A DNA stretch of 64,000 nt from the NCBI RefSeq assembly GCF_015070385.1, contig NZ_JADCSA010000005.1, positions 1 through 64,000 on the forward strand, written 5' to 3'. How positions within the stretch are numbered: position 1 is the stretch's first letter; each line of letters begins with the position of its first letter. The notes under the pieces are model-generated. The model did no database searches. It saw nothing but the letters and a program-made list of their open reading frames with translations, and was not told the DNA's origin. The stretch comes from Nocardioides malaquae (lineage in GTDB: Bacteria > Actinomycetota > Actinomycetes > Propionibacteriales > Nocardioidaceae). The translations under genes and the position numbers were made by a program. Of the stretch, positions 46,773-55,222 are shown one piece after another.

Positions 46773-46845
46773 GGGGTCGCAGGTTCAAATCCTGTCAGCC
46801 CGACAGATTCAGGCTCGGAGATCGTTGATCTCCGAGCCTGAAAGC
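46773..46845. repeat. attR: tRNA 3' end plus terminator, right copy
   Basis: The first 33 bases equal 22231-22263; the rest repeats the terminator hairpin with a few changes (CAGGCTCGGAGATC / GATCTCCGAGCCTG, 46810-46840, fully paired). The 5' half of the tRNA is absent, so this is an attachment remnant and not a functional tRNA gene. Confidence 0.9.
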
Positions 46846-46991
46846 TTTGGAGAGCCGAGCACGATCGGTGCCGTGACCTCGCTCCATCGCCTGAGGTCAT
46901 TGGACGCCCGCGGACACAGCGATCCTTCGCCCGTATCGTGGTCGGCCGCAGAGGGTTTCCGAGACGTGGGGACTCCAGTACCTTCGTGCGG

Positions 46992-47858
46992 ATGAGCATC
47001 CGCATCCGTGTCTCCCTCGTCTCGGTCGCCGTGTCGATCGGCGCCAGCGCGTCCCTCGTGCCCGTGGGGACCGCCGTCGCACCCGTGGAGGCTGCGGAGA
47101 CGGCCGAAGCGCGCGTGGAGCGCACGATCAAGGGCAAGGCGATCACCGAGTCGAGCGGTCTGGCGCGGTCGACGTACTCCCGTCCGGTGCTCTTCACCCA
47201 CAACGACTCCGGCGACTCGGCCCGCGTCTTCGCAGTCAGCAAGGCCGGCAGGACCCGGGCGGTGCTGCGGCTGAAGGGAGCCTCCGCCGTGGACTGGGAG
47301 GACATCTCCACCGGACCCGAGCACTCCGTGTGGGTCGGTGACATCGGCGACAACGGTCGCTCCCGCGAGCAGATCACCGTCTACCGCTTCACCGAGCCCA
47401 AGCGGCTCCCGCGCCGCGGACGCACCGTCAAGGTGGCGACGAAGAAGTACACGTTCACCTATCCGGACCGCCCCCGGGATGCCGAGGCGCTGCTCGTGCA
47501 TCCCAGGACCGGGCGACTCTTCATCGTGACCAAGTCGGCCGAGGGCGACCCCGGGATCTACCGAGCTCCCAAGAAACTCTCCAGGTCCTCCACCAACACG
47601 CTGAAGAGAATTGCCGACGCGCCGCTGAAGATCACCGCCGGGACGTTCTCGCCGGACGGGAAGACCCGAGTCCTGAGCAGCTACACGACGGCGTACACGT
47701 ACCGGAAATTCGCCGGGCGGCCCGCGTCGGTCACCCTTCCGACGCGCCGGCAGGGTGAGTCGCTCGAGGTCAACCGTCGCGGCACCGAGGTCCTGCTGGG
47801 CAGCGAGGGTGAGAAGAGTCCGGTGCTGGCGATCGCGATGACCACGCCGCCTTCCTAG
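46992..47858 (+). CDS. Secreted beta-propeller-like protein
   Basis: A 288-aa protein with a Sec signal peptide (about 1-35, cleavage near VEAAETAEA). Repeated strands such as SAVDWEDISTGPEHSVWVGD, DAEALLVHPRTGRLFIVTK and ITAGTFSPDGKTRVLSSYTT resemble six-bladed propellers. No catalytic motif is clear. ATG 46992 is used; GTG 46986 is possible. First chromosomal gene to the right of the island. Confidence 0.8.
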   Translation: MSIRIRVSLVSVAVSIGASASLVPVGTAVAPVEAAETAEARVERTIKGKAITESSGLARSTYSRPVLFTHNDSGDSARVFAVSKAGRTRAVLRLKGASAVDWEDISTGPEHSVWVGDIGDNGRSREQITVYRFTEPKRLPRRGRTVKVATKKYTFTYPDRPRDAEALLVHPRTGRLFIVTKSAEGDPGIYRAPKKLSRSSTNTLKRIADAPLKITAGTFSPDGKTRVLSSYTTAYTYRKFAGRPASVTLPTRRQGESLEVNRRGTEVLLGSEGEKSPVLAIAMTTPPS

Positions 47859-47886
47859 TGCGCCAGGGCGCCTCGGTCTGAGAGCG

Positions 47887-48693
47887 TCAGACGTGACCGC
47901 TGAGCTGTGCCAGCCTGGCGGCGAGCGCGTCCACCATGGCAGAAGCCTGCTTGGCCGGGAGCTCGCTCGAGCGTCCACCACCCTGGCTGGAGACGGGGAG
48001 CACGTCCACCGAGAGCTTCGCTCCGCCCGCCAGCGCCCGCAGCTCGTCGACCTTGGTGCCGAACGGGCTGCCGCTGCCGGGGGAGTAGTAGTCCATGACG
48101 ACGTCCAGGTCGTCGGCGTACAGGTCGGTCTTGGTCACGGCGATGACCAACCACACCGGCTTGTCGCGCCGCACCGCCATCGAGGCGATCCGGTGGGCCG
48201 TGATGGACCAGTCCTCGAGCTCCGCTGCGAGCTGCTCCTCGCGGGTGGCCGTGGCCGGACCTGTGGTGCCCGCGGGCCGGCGAGGAGTCGCGTGTCCATT
48301 CGCGACGACGTGGATCACCCCGTCGACCGGCTCGTCGTGGAAGACCTGGTCGAGCGCGGCGAGCCGGGTCGCGGCGTTGTCACCCGGGACGACCAGGAAG
48401 CGGAAGCCCTGCAGTCGGGCGGAGCGGCGCGTACGACGCTCCATCACGGCCGACCCCACCTCCCCGGCGGTGGCCTGCGTCGTACGCCCGGAGAGACGGT
48501 TGGCGAGCTGGCTCTTGCCGACGCCGGTCATCCCCGTGACGGCCACGGTCGGGTAACGCCGCCGGAAGAGACGGCCGACGCGTTCCGGGGCCGTGGACAG
48601 GCCGGCGAGCACGCCGCCGGCAACGGTGGCGCCGATCGCGGAGCGTCCGGAGCTGGGCAGCATCGACCGGATCGTGGTGGCTGTGCGGGACAC
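47887..48693 (-). CDS. GTPase-domain protein
   Basis: A 268-aa protein with a P-loop GMTGVGKSQ near 55-63 and an NKXD-like TKTD near 190, placing it among TRAFAC GTPases. Between them lies a Arg-rich RRTRRSARLQGFRFLVVPGD switch region. Role unknown. GTG 48693 has AGGAGG 6 nt upstream; the frame is open to 48759. It converges on the propeller gene. Confidence 0.78.
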   Translation of the reverse strand: MSRTATTIRSMLPSSGRSAIGATVAGGVLAGLSTAPERVGRLFRRRYPTVAVTGMTGVGKSQLANRLSGRTTQATAGEVGSAVMERRTRRSARLQGFRFLVVPGDNAATRLAALDQVFHDEPVDGVIHVVANGHATPRRPAGTTGPATATREEQLAAELEDWSITAHRIASMAVRRDKPVWLVIAVTKTDLYADDLDVVMDYYSPGSGSPFGTKVDELRALAGGAKLSVDVLPVSSQGGGRSSELPAKQASAMVDALAARLAQLSGHV

Positions 48694-48865
48694 GGGGCCT
48701 CCTGGGTCGAGGGATGGTGGGCCGTCGGAGCGACGCGACGAGCCTACGGGGCATGGCACGACCGGGCCGTACGCCCGGCCGGGGCCGACTGCGCCGGGCT
48801 GGAATGTCGGTGGATGCCCCTAGCGTCGACCCCACGCGAGACGACGCGACGCGAGAGGTGGCGAG

Positions 48866-49198
48866 ATGCACGTTCTGGAGTGGTCCCCGACCGGGACCGA
48901 CCAGCACCCGGAGTGGGACGAGGACGGACACGAGTGGTCCGAGGTCGACTGTGGGTGCTACCTGGGCCCGCCCTCGGGACCGGGTCTGTCGGGACACGAG
49001 TTCACGCCCTTCGACGACGCCGGACGTTTCGTCCGGAGACCCTGCGGCCGACCGGGCGTCTGGCGTGGGTTGTGGCAGTGCGGAGGTTGCCCTGACACGC
49101 ACACGACCTTGGTCTGCGACGAGTGCCGGGCCCATCACGACTCTGACGCCGAGCTCACGACAGGTGCGGTGCTGGTCTGGCTGCCGGCGCATGACTGA
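48866..49198 (+). CDS. Small Cys/His-rich protein, unknown function
   Basis: A 110-aa protein with six cysteines and several His: DCGCY near 29-32, then CGGCPDTHTTLVCDEC near 72-87, which looks like a zinc ribbon. Acidic and Trp-rich, no membrane segment. ATG 48866 has a GAGAGG site about 7 nt upstream. I do not recognise the family. Confidence 0.55.
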   Translation: MHVLEWSPTGTDQHPEWDEDGHEWSEVDCGCYLGPPSGPGLSGHEFTPFDDAGRFVRRPCGRPGVWRGLWQCGGCPDTHTTLVCDECRAHHDSDAELTTGAVLVWLPAHD

Positions 49199-49283
49199 TC
49201 CAGCGACCGGCGGGTCGCCCTTGCCCGCCGCGGGGCAGGGGAGGAGTCTGGAGTCTCCAGCGCCGCACCCTCGGGAGGCCGTC

Positions 49284-50039
49284 ATGGCCACTGTCGTCCG
49301 CACCGCCAGCCGCCGTGTCGTCGCCGCGTTGGCAGCGACCCTCGTGGCACTCCTCGTCACCGGGTGCGGCGAGGAGGAGCCCGCCACCGATCCCAGCAGT
49401 GAGCCGACGGTGAGCCCCCCTCCTTCCGACGACCCCACGACCGCGCCCACCACCGAACCCAGCCCCGACCCGACGGCCCCTGGCCAGCCCGCCCTGTGGC
49501 CAGCGTCCGACGTGATCTTCGACGACCCTGTGGAGGCCGCGCAGGACTTTCTCGACACGGTCCTGGAGGCCGGTGAGGCGGGTGAGTTCCGTCAGGGTGA
49601 CTCGCGCAGCGGTGAGGTGGACGCACTCTTCACCGGCGAGTCCGGTGACCGGTCGATCGTGCGCTCCACCCTCCTGCTGCGCCAGCTGGGCGCGGACGGG
49701 GGCTGGTTCGTGATCGCTGCCGTCAGTCCCCACGCGGCCATCACGACTCCGGAGTCGCTCGCGCAGGTGCCCGCCGCCCGCCTGTCGGTCGAGGGCGTGG
49801 GCCGAGGGTTCGAGGCCACACTCAACGTGAGTGCCCGGGTGGCCGGGGTCGCTGGGGAGCCCCTCGACCTCCAGATCGCCCAGGGAGGACCCGCCGCCAA
49901 GGCGCTCCCCTTCACCACCACCCTCGACCTCTCGGGCGCCGCCGCCGGAGACGTCGTCACGCTCATGGTGCGCGGAGGCACCGGGCTCGAGACCGACCCG
50001 GGAGACTTCGGAGCCATTCCGGTCGTCATCGGCGGCTGA
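49284..50039 (+). CDS. Lipoprotein with Gmad2-like immunoglobulin domain
   Basis: A 251-aa lipoprotein: lipobox LVTGC near 27, a Pro/Thr/Ser linker (about 33-70), a helical domain with EAAQDFLDTVL, and a C-terminal beta-domain with GVGRGFEATLNVSARV typical of Gmad2 (immunoglobulin-like) domains found in spore germination-type proteins. ATG 49284 gives a clean signal peptide; the frame opens further upstream. Function unknown, extracellular. Confidence 0.8.
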   Translation: MATVVRTASRRVVAALAATLVALLVTGCGEEEPATDPSSEPTVSPPPSDDPTTAPTTEPSPDPTAPGQPALWPASDVIFDDPVEAAQDFLDTVLEAGEAGEFRQGDSRSGEVDALFTGESGDRSIVRSTLLLRQLGADGGWFVIAAVSPHAAITTPESLAQVPAARLSVEGVGRGFEATLNVSARVAGVAGEPLDLQIAQGGPAAKALPFTTTLDLSGAAAGDVVTLMVRGGTGLETDPGDFGAIPVVIGG

Positions 50040-50168
50040 CGTGGCGATGGCACCAGAGGGTTGGTGTGATCGCACAACGCGCCCTGTGGACGTGGCCCCT
50101 TGTGACGACCGTCGGCTGTGGTTAGCGTCCCAGTGGCCCGTGCTCGCGGGCACGATGCGGAGGTGTGC

Positions 50169-51281
50169 ATGAAGACCAGGGGCGCCGTGCTCCGTACGCT
50201 CGGGGCTTCGCGCCCCTACACCGCCTCGCGGCCCCTCGAGGTGGTCGAGCTGGGGCTGGACGAACCCCGGGGCAGTGAGCTCCTCGTCGAGGTCGAGGTG
50301 GCGAGCGTCTGCCACTCCGACCTGTCTGTCGTCGACGGTTCACGCAGCCGCCCGGTGCCGATGGTGCTGGGCCACGAGGCAGCGGGACGTGTGCTCCACG
50401 TGGGCTCCGAGGTCCACGACGTCTCCGTGGGGCAACGGGTGGTCCTCACGTTCCTGCCGCGGTGCGGCGAGTGCCCCGGTTGCGCCACCGACGGGGTGGC
50501 GCCGTGCGTCCGTGGCTCCGCCGCCAATGCCGCGGGCGAGATGCTCGCGGGTGGGAGCAGGCTCGCCGAGGCAGGCGTGCCCGTGCGCCACCACCTCGGT
50601 GTCTCGGGCTTCGCGACGCATGCCGTGGTCGACCGCCGATCGGTGGTGGTGGTCGAGGATGACGTCCCGGCCGAGGTTGCCGCCCTCATGGGGTGCGCCG
50701 TGCTGACAGGTGGGGGAGCGGTGCTCAACGCCGCACGGCCGTCGCCGGGCTCCACCGTGGCGGTCGTGGGCCTGGGCGGGGTGGGCATGGCTGCGCTGCT
50801 CACCGCGCTCGCGCTGGACGACGTCACGGTCGTCGGGGTCGACACCTCGGAGGCCAAGCGAGCGCAGGCTCTTGCGTTCGGCGCGAGCCGAGCCCTCTCG
50901 CCCGACGAGGCGGCCGACGACCTGAAGGCCGACCACGTGGTCGAGGCGGTCGGACGCGGCGTCGCGTTCGAGCTCGCGATCGCGTGCACCGCAGTCGGAG
51001 GCACCACCGTCACCGTCGGCCTGCCCGCACCGGGCGACACCGCCACCGTCTCCCCGTTGGGGCTCGTCGCCGAGGGCCGCACGATCATCGGCAGCTACCT
51101 CGGTTCGTCCGTGCCGGAGCGAGACCTGCCCGTCTTCATCGACATGTGGCGCCGTGGCCGGCTTCCGGTCGAGCAGCTCATCAGCTCGACGGTTCCGCTG
51201 AGCCGCATCAACGACGCCATGGACCGGCTCGCCGACGGAAGCGAGCTCCGCCAACTCATCTCCCTCCAGGAGGGGCCGTGA
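50169..51281 (+). CDS. Zinc-dependent alcohol dehydrogenase (MDR family)
   Basis: A 370-aa medium-chain dehydrogenase. Catalytic zinc ligands Cys-His near 43-44 (VCHSDLS) and GHEAAG, structural zinc cysteines in CGECPGCATDGVAPC, and the Rossmann VVGLGGVGMAA near 200. It oxidises a primary or secondary alcohol with NAD(P). GGAGG precedes the ATG. The succinate-semialdehyde-type dehydrogenase begins in its stop, so alcohol to aldehyde to acid is the likely pathway. Confidence 0.92.
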   Translation: MKTRGAVLRTLGASRPYTASRPLEVVELGLDEPRGSELLVEVEVASVCHSDLSVVDGSRSRPVPMVLGHEAAGRVLHVGSEVHDVSVGQRVVLTFLPRCGECPGCATDGVAPCVRGSAANAAGEMLAGGSRLAEAGVPVRHHLGVSGFATHAVVDRRSVVVVEDDVPAEVAALMGCAVLTGGGAVLNAARPSPGSTVAVVGLGGVGMAALLTALALDDVTVVGVDTSEAKRAQALAFGASRALSPDEAADDLKADHVVEAVGRGVAFELAIACTAVGGTTVTVGLPAPGDTATVSPLGLVAEGRTIIGSYLGSSVPERDLPVFIDMWRRGRLPVEQLISSTVPLSRINDAMDRLADGSELRQLISLQEGP

Positions 51282-52750
51282 ACGACAAGTCCGCACTGCT
51301 CGCCGACGTGCCCACCGACCTGTACGTGGCGGGCCGGTGGCGTCCTGCCGCCTCGGGCGAGAGGTTCTCCGTCAGCGACCCTGCCACCGAGCGTGAGCTC
51401 CTCGCCGTGGCGGACGCCGGGCCCGGGGACGTCCGGGAGGCGCTCGACGCCATGGCCGAGGCGCAGCACGATTGGGAGCGTACGTCCGTGCGCACCCGCG
51501 CCGAGGTGCTGCGGCGTGCCTTCGAGCTGGTGACCGCGCGCGAGGAGGAGTTCGCCCGCACCATGACGCTGGAGATGGGCAAGTCCCTCGCCGAGTCACG
51601 CGGCGAGGTTGCCTACGGCGCGGAGTTCCTACGCTGGTTCGCCGAGCGCGCCACCCAGTCGTCGGGCAGCTTCAGCCCGGCCGCCGCGGGAGGTCTGCAG
51701 GTCGTCGTCCGCCGCAAGCCTGTGGGCCCCTGCCTCTTCGTCACGCCGTGGAACTTCCCCCTCGCCATGGGCACCCGCAAGATCGCGCCGGCCCTGGCCG
51801 CCGGCTGCGCCGTCATCCTCAAGCCAGCGCAGCTGACCCCCTTGACCAGCCTCCTGCTCGCCCGGGCGTTCGAGGACGCTGGACTCCCGCCGGGGGTGCT
51901 CCAGGTGCTGCCCACGTCGAGTGCCCGTGCGGTCGTCGAGCCGGTCATGGCCGACACCCGCCTGCGCAAGGTGTCCTTCACCGGCTCCACCGGCGTCGGT
52001 CGGACCCTGCTGAAGCAGGCGGCCGACCAGGTGCTCCGCACGTCGATGGAGCTCGGGGGCAACGCGCCCCTCGTCGTGCTCGACGACGCCGACCTCGACG
52101 TGGCCGTCGAGGGTGCCGTGGCCGCCAAGCTGCGCAACATGGGCGAGGCGTGTACGGCCGCCAACCGGCTGCTCGTCCACACCGATCTTCACGACGAGTT
52201 CGTCGAGCGCCTCACCGAGCGGTTCGACGCGCTGACGGTGGGGGACGGACTGGAGGACGGCACCGACGTGGGGCCGCTGATCACCGCTCAGGCGCGTGAC
52301 GGTGTGCACGACCTGGTGACCGACGCCGTGGCAGCGGGCGCGCGAGTGACCACCGGAGGCACCGTGCCCGACGGGCCGGGCCACTTCTACCCACCCACGG
52401 TGCTCGTCGACGTCCCCGCCGGGGCGCGGATCCTGCAGGAGGAGGTCTTCGGCCCGGTGGCGCCGGTGGTCCGGGTCCGCGACGAGGAGGAGGCACTGCG
52501 CCTCGCGAACGACACTCCCTACGGCTTGGCGTCCTACGTCTTCACCCGCGACGTGGCCCGCGGCCTGCGGTTCGCCGACGGGCTCGAGGCGGGCATGGTG
52601 GGTCTCAACGTCGGCGTCATCTCGACCCCCTCCGCTCCCTTCGGCGGGGTCAAGCAGTCTGGTCTGGGGCGCGAGGGTGGACCCGACGGACTCGCCGAGT
52701 ACCAGGAGATCCAGTACATCGGCACCCCCGACCTGCACGGGCCGTCATGA
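51278..52750 (+). CDS. NAD(P)-dependent aldehyde dehydrogenase (succinate-semialdehyde type)
   Basis: A 490-aa ALDH. TPWNFPLAMGTRKIAPALA, the ELGGNAPLVV catalytic glutamate, and the nucleophilic Cys in NMGEACTAANR; C-terminal GVKQSGLGREGG and EYQEIQYIG are typical of succinate-semialdehyde dehydrogenase (GabD). The actual substrate may be another aldehyde formed by the upstream alcohol dehydrogenase. GTG 51278 overlaps that stop. Confidence 0.92.
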   Translation: MNDKSALLADVPTDLYVAGRWRPAASGERFSVSDPATERELLAVADAGPGDVREALDAMAEAQHDWERTSVRTRAEVLRRAFELVTAREEEFARTMTLEMGKSLAESRGEVAYGAEFLRWFAERATQSSGSFSPAAAGGLQVVVRRKPVGPCLFVTPWNFPLAMGTRKIAPALAAGCAVILKPAQLTPLTSLLLARAFEDAGLPPGVLQVLPTSSARAVVEPVMADTRLRKVSFTGSTGVGRTLLKQAADQVLRTSMELGGNAPLVVLDDADLDVAVEGAVAAKLRNMGEACTAANRLLVHTDLHDEFVERLTERFDALTVGDGLEDGTDVGPLITAQARDGVHDLVTDAVAAGARVTTGGTVPDGPGHFYPPTVLVDVPAGARILQEEVFGPVAPVVRVRDEEEALRLANDTPYGLASYVFTRDVARGLRFADGLEAGMVGLNVGVISTPSAPFGGVKQSGLGREGGPDGLAEYQEIQYIGTPDLHGPS

Positions 52751-53202
52751 TGGACGGCAGCGCGACCCTGGACGACTATCCGGTGCGCGTCACCCAACAG
52801 GTGCGTTGGTCGGACGTCGACATGTACGGGCACGTCAACAACATCGTCTACTACGGCTGGTTCGACACCGCGATCAACACCTGGCTGCAACGCGAGGCGG
52901 GGATCGACCCCGTCACCGCGGACGCCATCGGTGTGGTGGGGGAGTCCGCGTGCTCCTACGAGAGCGAGGTCAACCTCGGCGACGAGGTGACGGTCGGGCT
53001 CGCCGTCGTGACCCTCGGGGCCAGCAGCATCACGTATGCCCTGGCCGCCTTCGTGGGAGAGCGTCGCGCAGCGCTCGGCCACTGGGTCCACGTGTACGTG
53101 GCTCGGGACGGCTCCGGCGTCACGGCCGTGCCCGAGGAGATTGCGCGGATCGCCGCGACAGCCCGGGGAGATGTGCCGCAGGTCGTGCTCCGCAAGTTGT
53201 GA
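52747..53202 (+). CDS. Acyl-CoA thioesterase (4-hydroxybenzoyl-CoA thioesterase family)
   Basis: A 151-aa hotdog-fold thioesterase. RWSDVDMYGHVNNIVYYGWF near 18-37 carries the conserved Asp and the HVNN motif. It is the third gene of the dehydrogenase operon, overlapping the ALDH stop, and may hydrolyse the CoA ester of the product. Confidence 0.9.
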   Translation: MMDGSATLDDYPVRVTQQVRWSDVDMYGHVNNIVYYGWFDTAINTWLQREAGIDPVTADAIGVVGESACSYESEVNLGDEVTVGLAVVTLGASSITYALAAFVGERRAALGHWVHVYVARDGSGVTAVPEEIARIAATARGDVPQVVLRKL

Positions 53203-53405
53203 GCCGCCTCAGCACCCCGTTGACCGGCTGACCGTCGGCTCCTGCTTCGACCCGTGGCGAGGGCTCGGGGTGAAGGCCCTGCATGTCACGAAAGTGACGT
53301 CTGAACTGGGCGTTCACTGCAATGTTTCCCGGGACATGGCGGCCGGTGAGGTGGTGCAATGAGCATGTGCAGACCGCTTCGGTCGCACTGAGGTGGGTGA
53401 GTCTG

Positions 53406-54254
53406 ATGCAGTGTCAACGCTGTGGCGGCCCCGTCCAGGGAGCCTTCTGTTCCAACTGCGGAGCCAAGGTCGGCCCGCCGCCGGGGGGCGCTCAGGGCCC
53501 ACCGCCGGAGCGGCCGCAGGGCCCACCGCCCGGACAGCAGTGGGGCGGTCCGCCACCAGGGCCGGGCACCGCTCGTCCGTGGGCAGCGGGTCCCGGCGGA
53601 CCTCCGCCAGGACCGCCTCCCCCCAAGCCAGGTGGCTCGAAGGTGTGGATCGTCGTCGTGATCGGCCTCCTCGTCGGGGGTCTGCTCGCGGGCGTGGCGG
53701 CAGCCATCTTCTTGTGGTCCAGGTACTCGGGCGACGCTGACGAGGCAGGGAGTCCTGCAGTGGCGAGCGCCACGCCCGCGCCCACACCGAGTGCCTCCCC
53801 GGAGCCGACGAGGACGAAGCGACCGAAGGCGTCCGGGCCGGGCGACGTGCGTGACCTGAAGGCGGGACTGTTCTGCCGGGACCTCAAGGCGGACGGGTAC
53901 TCCTACTCGGCTGCCGTCGACTACTGGCGGATGCACGGTCAGCCGGATCAGATGGACGCCAACCGCGACGGCATCCCGTGCGAGACGGTGTATCCGGCGG
54001 ACCGGGTGCGCGACTACTGGGGCGACCGCATGCCGAACCCTGACGCGCCCGTGTATGAACCGCCGGTGGACGACAACTACATGGACCTTCCCGGTGGTCT
54101 GTTCTGCCGTGACCTGTACTCCTCCGGCTACAGCTACGGGGACGCGCTCTCGTACTGGTACTACTGGGGCATGCCGGATCGCATGGACGCGGACAAGAAC
54201 GGCATCCCGTGCGAGACGGTCTACCCGAAGTCCACCGTCGACATGTACTGGTGA
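53406..54254 (+). CDS. Zinc-ribbon membrane protein with two Excalibur-like modules
   Basis: A 282-aa protein built as: N-terminal zinc ribbon CQRCGGPVQGAFCSNCG (3-19), a Pro/Gly-rich segment (about 24-76), a membrane helix (about 80-104), a Ser/Thr/Pro stalk, and two extracytoplasmic repeats each ending in a calcium-loop-like core, DANRDGIPCETVYP and DADKNGIPCETVYP. These match the Excalibur DXDXDGXXCE pattern. The repeats share LFCRDL and SYXXAXXYW. The ribbon would be cytoplasmic. A small hairpin GTCAC-GAAA-GTGAC (53285-53298) lies in the 200-nt upstream gap. Confidence 0.82.
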   Translation: MQCQRCGGPVQGAFCSNCGAKVGPPPGGAQGPPPERPQGPPPGQQWGGPPPGPGTARPWAAGPGGPPPGPPPPKPGGSKVWIVVVIGLLVGGLLAGVAAAIFLWSRYSGDADEAGSPAVASATPAPTPSASPEPTRTKRPKASGPGDVRDLKAGLFCRDLKADGYSYSAAVDYWRMHGQPDQMDANRDGIPCETVYPADRVRDYWGDRMPNPDAPVYEPPVDDNYMDLPGGLFCRDLYSSGYSYGDALSYWYYWGMPDRMDADKNGIPCETVYPKSTVDMYW

Positions 54255-54258
54255 CGTC

Positions 54259-55041
54259 GTGGGCCGGCAGTGGCGCCTCTTCGTGGCCAGCGTGGTTGCC
54301 GGCATGGTGGTGGTGGCGGGGGTGACCGGACTGGTGGTGGCTCTCAGCGCCTGGCAGGAGGGACGCGAGTCGCCGCCACCCACCCCGGCCTCGGCCGCGC
54401 CTGAGGCAACGCCCGACACGCCGTCCGGGAGACCTGAGCCGCGGCGTACGCCCTCGCCCAGCGCGAGTGCCGAGGCGCCGGAACCCGCGCCGTCACACCC
54501 CGTCCGGAAGAAGGTGAGCTACGCCTTCCCGATCGAGGGCTGTGCGGGGTCCTACGCGGCCGAGCACCACAACTATCCCGCCACCGACATCTTCGCTGCC
54601 CAAGGATGTGCCTTCGTCTCGCCCGTGGCGGGGGTGGTCGACGAGGTCGGCACCGTGGACCGGTGGTCTGCCTCGGACAATCGTGGTGCGGACCGTGGGG
54701 GGAAGTTCGTCTCCGTCGTCGGCGTGGACGGTGTGCGCTACTACGGCTCCCACCTCTCGGTCGTGGCGTCGGGGATCCGCCCCGGAGTCAGGGTGCAAGA
54801 CGGGGTTCGTCTGGGCTCTGTGGGCGAGACCGGGAGTGCGCGTGGGACCGGTCCCCACGTGCACTTCGGGATCAGCTGGCCAGGGCCGCCCGACCAGTGG
54901 TGGGTGCGACGCGGCGTCGTCGCCCCGGCGCCGTTCCTGGATGCCTGGCGCGCGGGTCGCAACGCCTCGCCCGTCGCAGCCGTCGCAGAGGCGGAACGCC
55001 GCCTCGGTCCGCAGTCGGGGGAGTGCCGTCAGTACTGCTGA
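54259..55041 (+). CDS. Membrane-anchored M23/LytM-type peptidase
   Basis: A 260-aa protein with an N-terminal anchor (about 7-30), a Pro/Ser linker (about 35-80) and an M23 domain. Zinc-site elements are HHNYPATDIFA (HX6D-like) and GTGPHVHFGIS (HXH). Cys residues in EGCAGS, QGCAF and GECRQYC may form disulfides. Likely a peptidoglycan endopeptidase. It starts 4 nt after the Excalibur-protein stop, so the two are probably cotranscribed. Confidence 0.85.
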   Translation: MGRQWRLFVASVVAGMVVVAGVTGLVVALSAWQEGRESPPPTPASAAPEATPDTPSGRPEPRRTPSPSASAEAPEPAPSHPVRKKVSYAFPIEGCAGSYAAEHHNYPATDIFAAQGCAFVSPVAGVVDEVGTVDRWSASDNRGADRGGKFVSVVGVDGVRYYGSHLSVVASGIRPGVRVQDGVRLGSVGETGSARGTGPHVHFGISWPGPPDQWWVRRGVVAPAPFLDAWRAGRNASPVAAVAEAERRLGPQSGECRQYC

Positions 55042-55116
55042 GCGTCACGACTCTGGCTCCCTCGTCGCCCACCCGCGCATCCATCCCCTGTCAGCCGAGA
55101 GCGCACGTACTTGAAC

Positions 55117-55136
55117 TTATCCCCCCGGGGGGGTAA
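55117..55136. promoter_or_regulatory. CsoR/CstR-type palindrome A
   Basis: TTATCCCCCCGGGGGGGTAA, a near-perfect palindrome of C- and G-tracts framed by TTA/TAA. CsoR-family operators have this C-tract/G-tract form. It lies about 87 nt upstream of the small Cys-rich gene at 55223. Confidence 0.6.
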
Positions 55137-55144
55137 CCTTCCTT

Positions 55145-55162
55145 TATCCCCCCTGGGGGATA
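55145..55162. promoter_or_regulatory. CsoR/CstR-type palindrome B
   Basis: TATCCCCC-CT-GGGGGATA: perfect 8-bp arms around a 2-bp centre, 28 bp downstream of palindrome A and 60 nt before the operon. Two tandem sites fit a CsoR-family (copper or persulfide) repressor; no such regulator is in the window. Confidence 0.65.
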
Positions 55163-55222
55163 GTGGTCTCCTCACGCAGGACCGGCCGCTCACCTGTCTC
55201 ACGGACTGGAGGAGAAGGAGCC

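Larger units (their letters stand above)
22231..46805. mobile_element. tRNA-Pro-integrated genomic island (about 24.5 kb) with metal/redox cargo
   Basis: Boundaries are the direct repeats at 22231 and 46773. An excisionase-like gene and a tyrosine integrase sit at the left end. A decayed MobF-type relaxase is the only transfer gene, so I class it as a formerly mobilizable or conjugative island now dependent on helpers or immobile. Cargo comprises cmtR-cadD and a large envelope redox/metal module. Chromosomal synteny is intact on the left and resumes with ordinary genes at 46992. No transposase was seen. Confidence 0.88.

Noticed and set aside
46773..46845. Possible second tRNA-Pro gene
   Set aside because: Only the 3' part (T-arm and acceptor 3' strand) is present; no D-arm or anticodon. 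It is the attR remnant.
53285..53298. GTCAC-GAAA-GTGAC as a response-regulator operator
   Set aside because: A short stem with a tetraloop; the spacing does not match the operators I know, so it is mentioned only with the gene.
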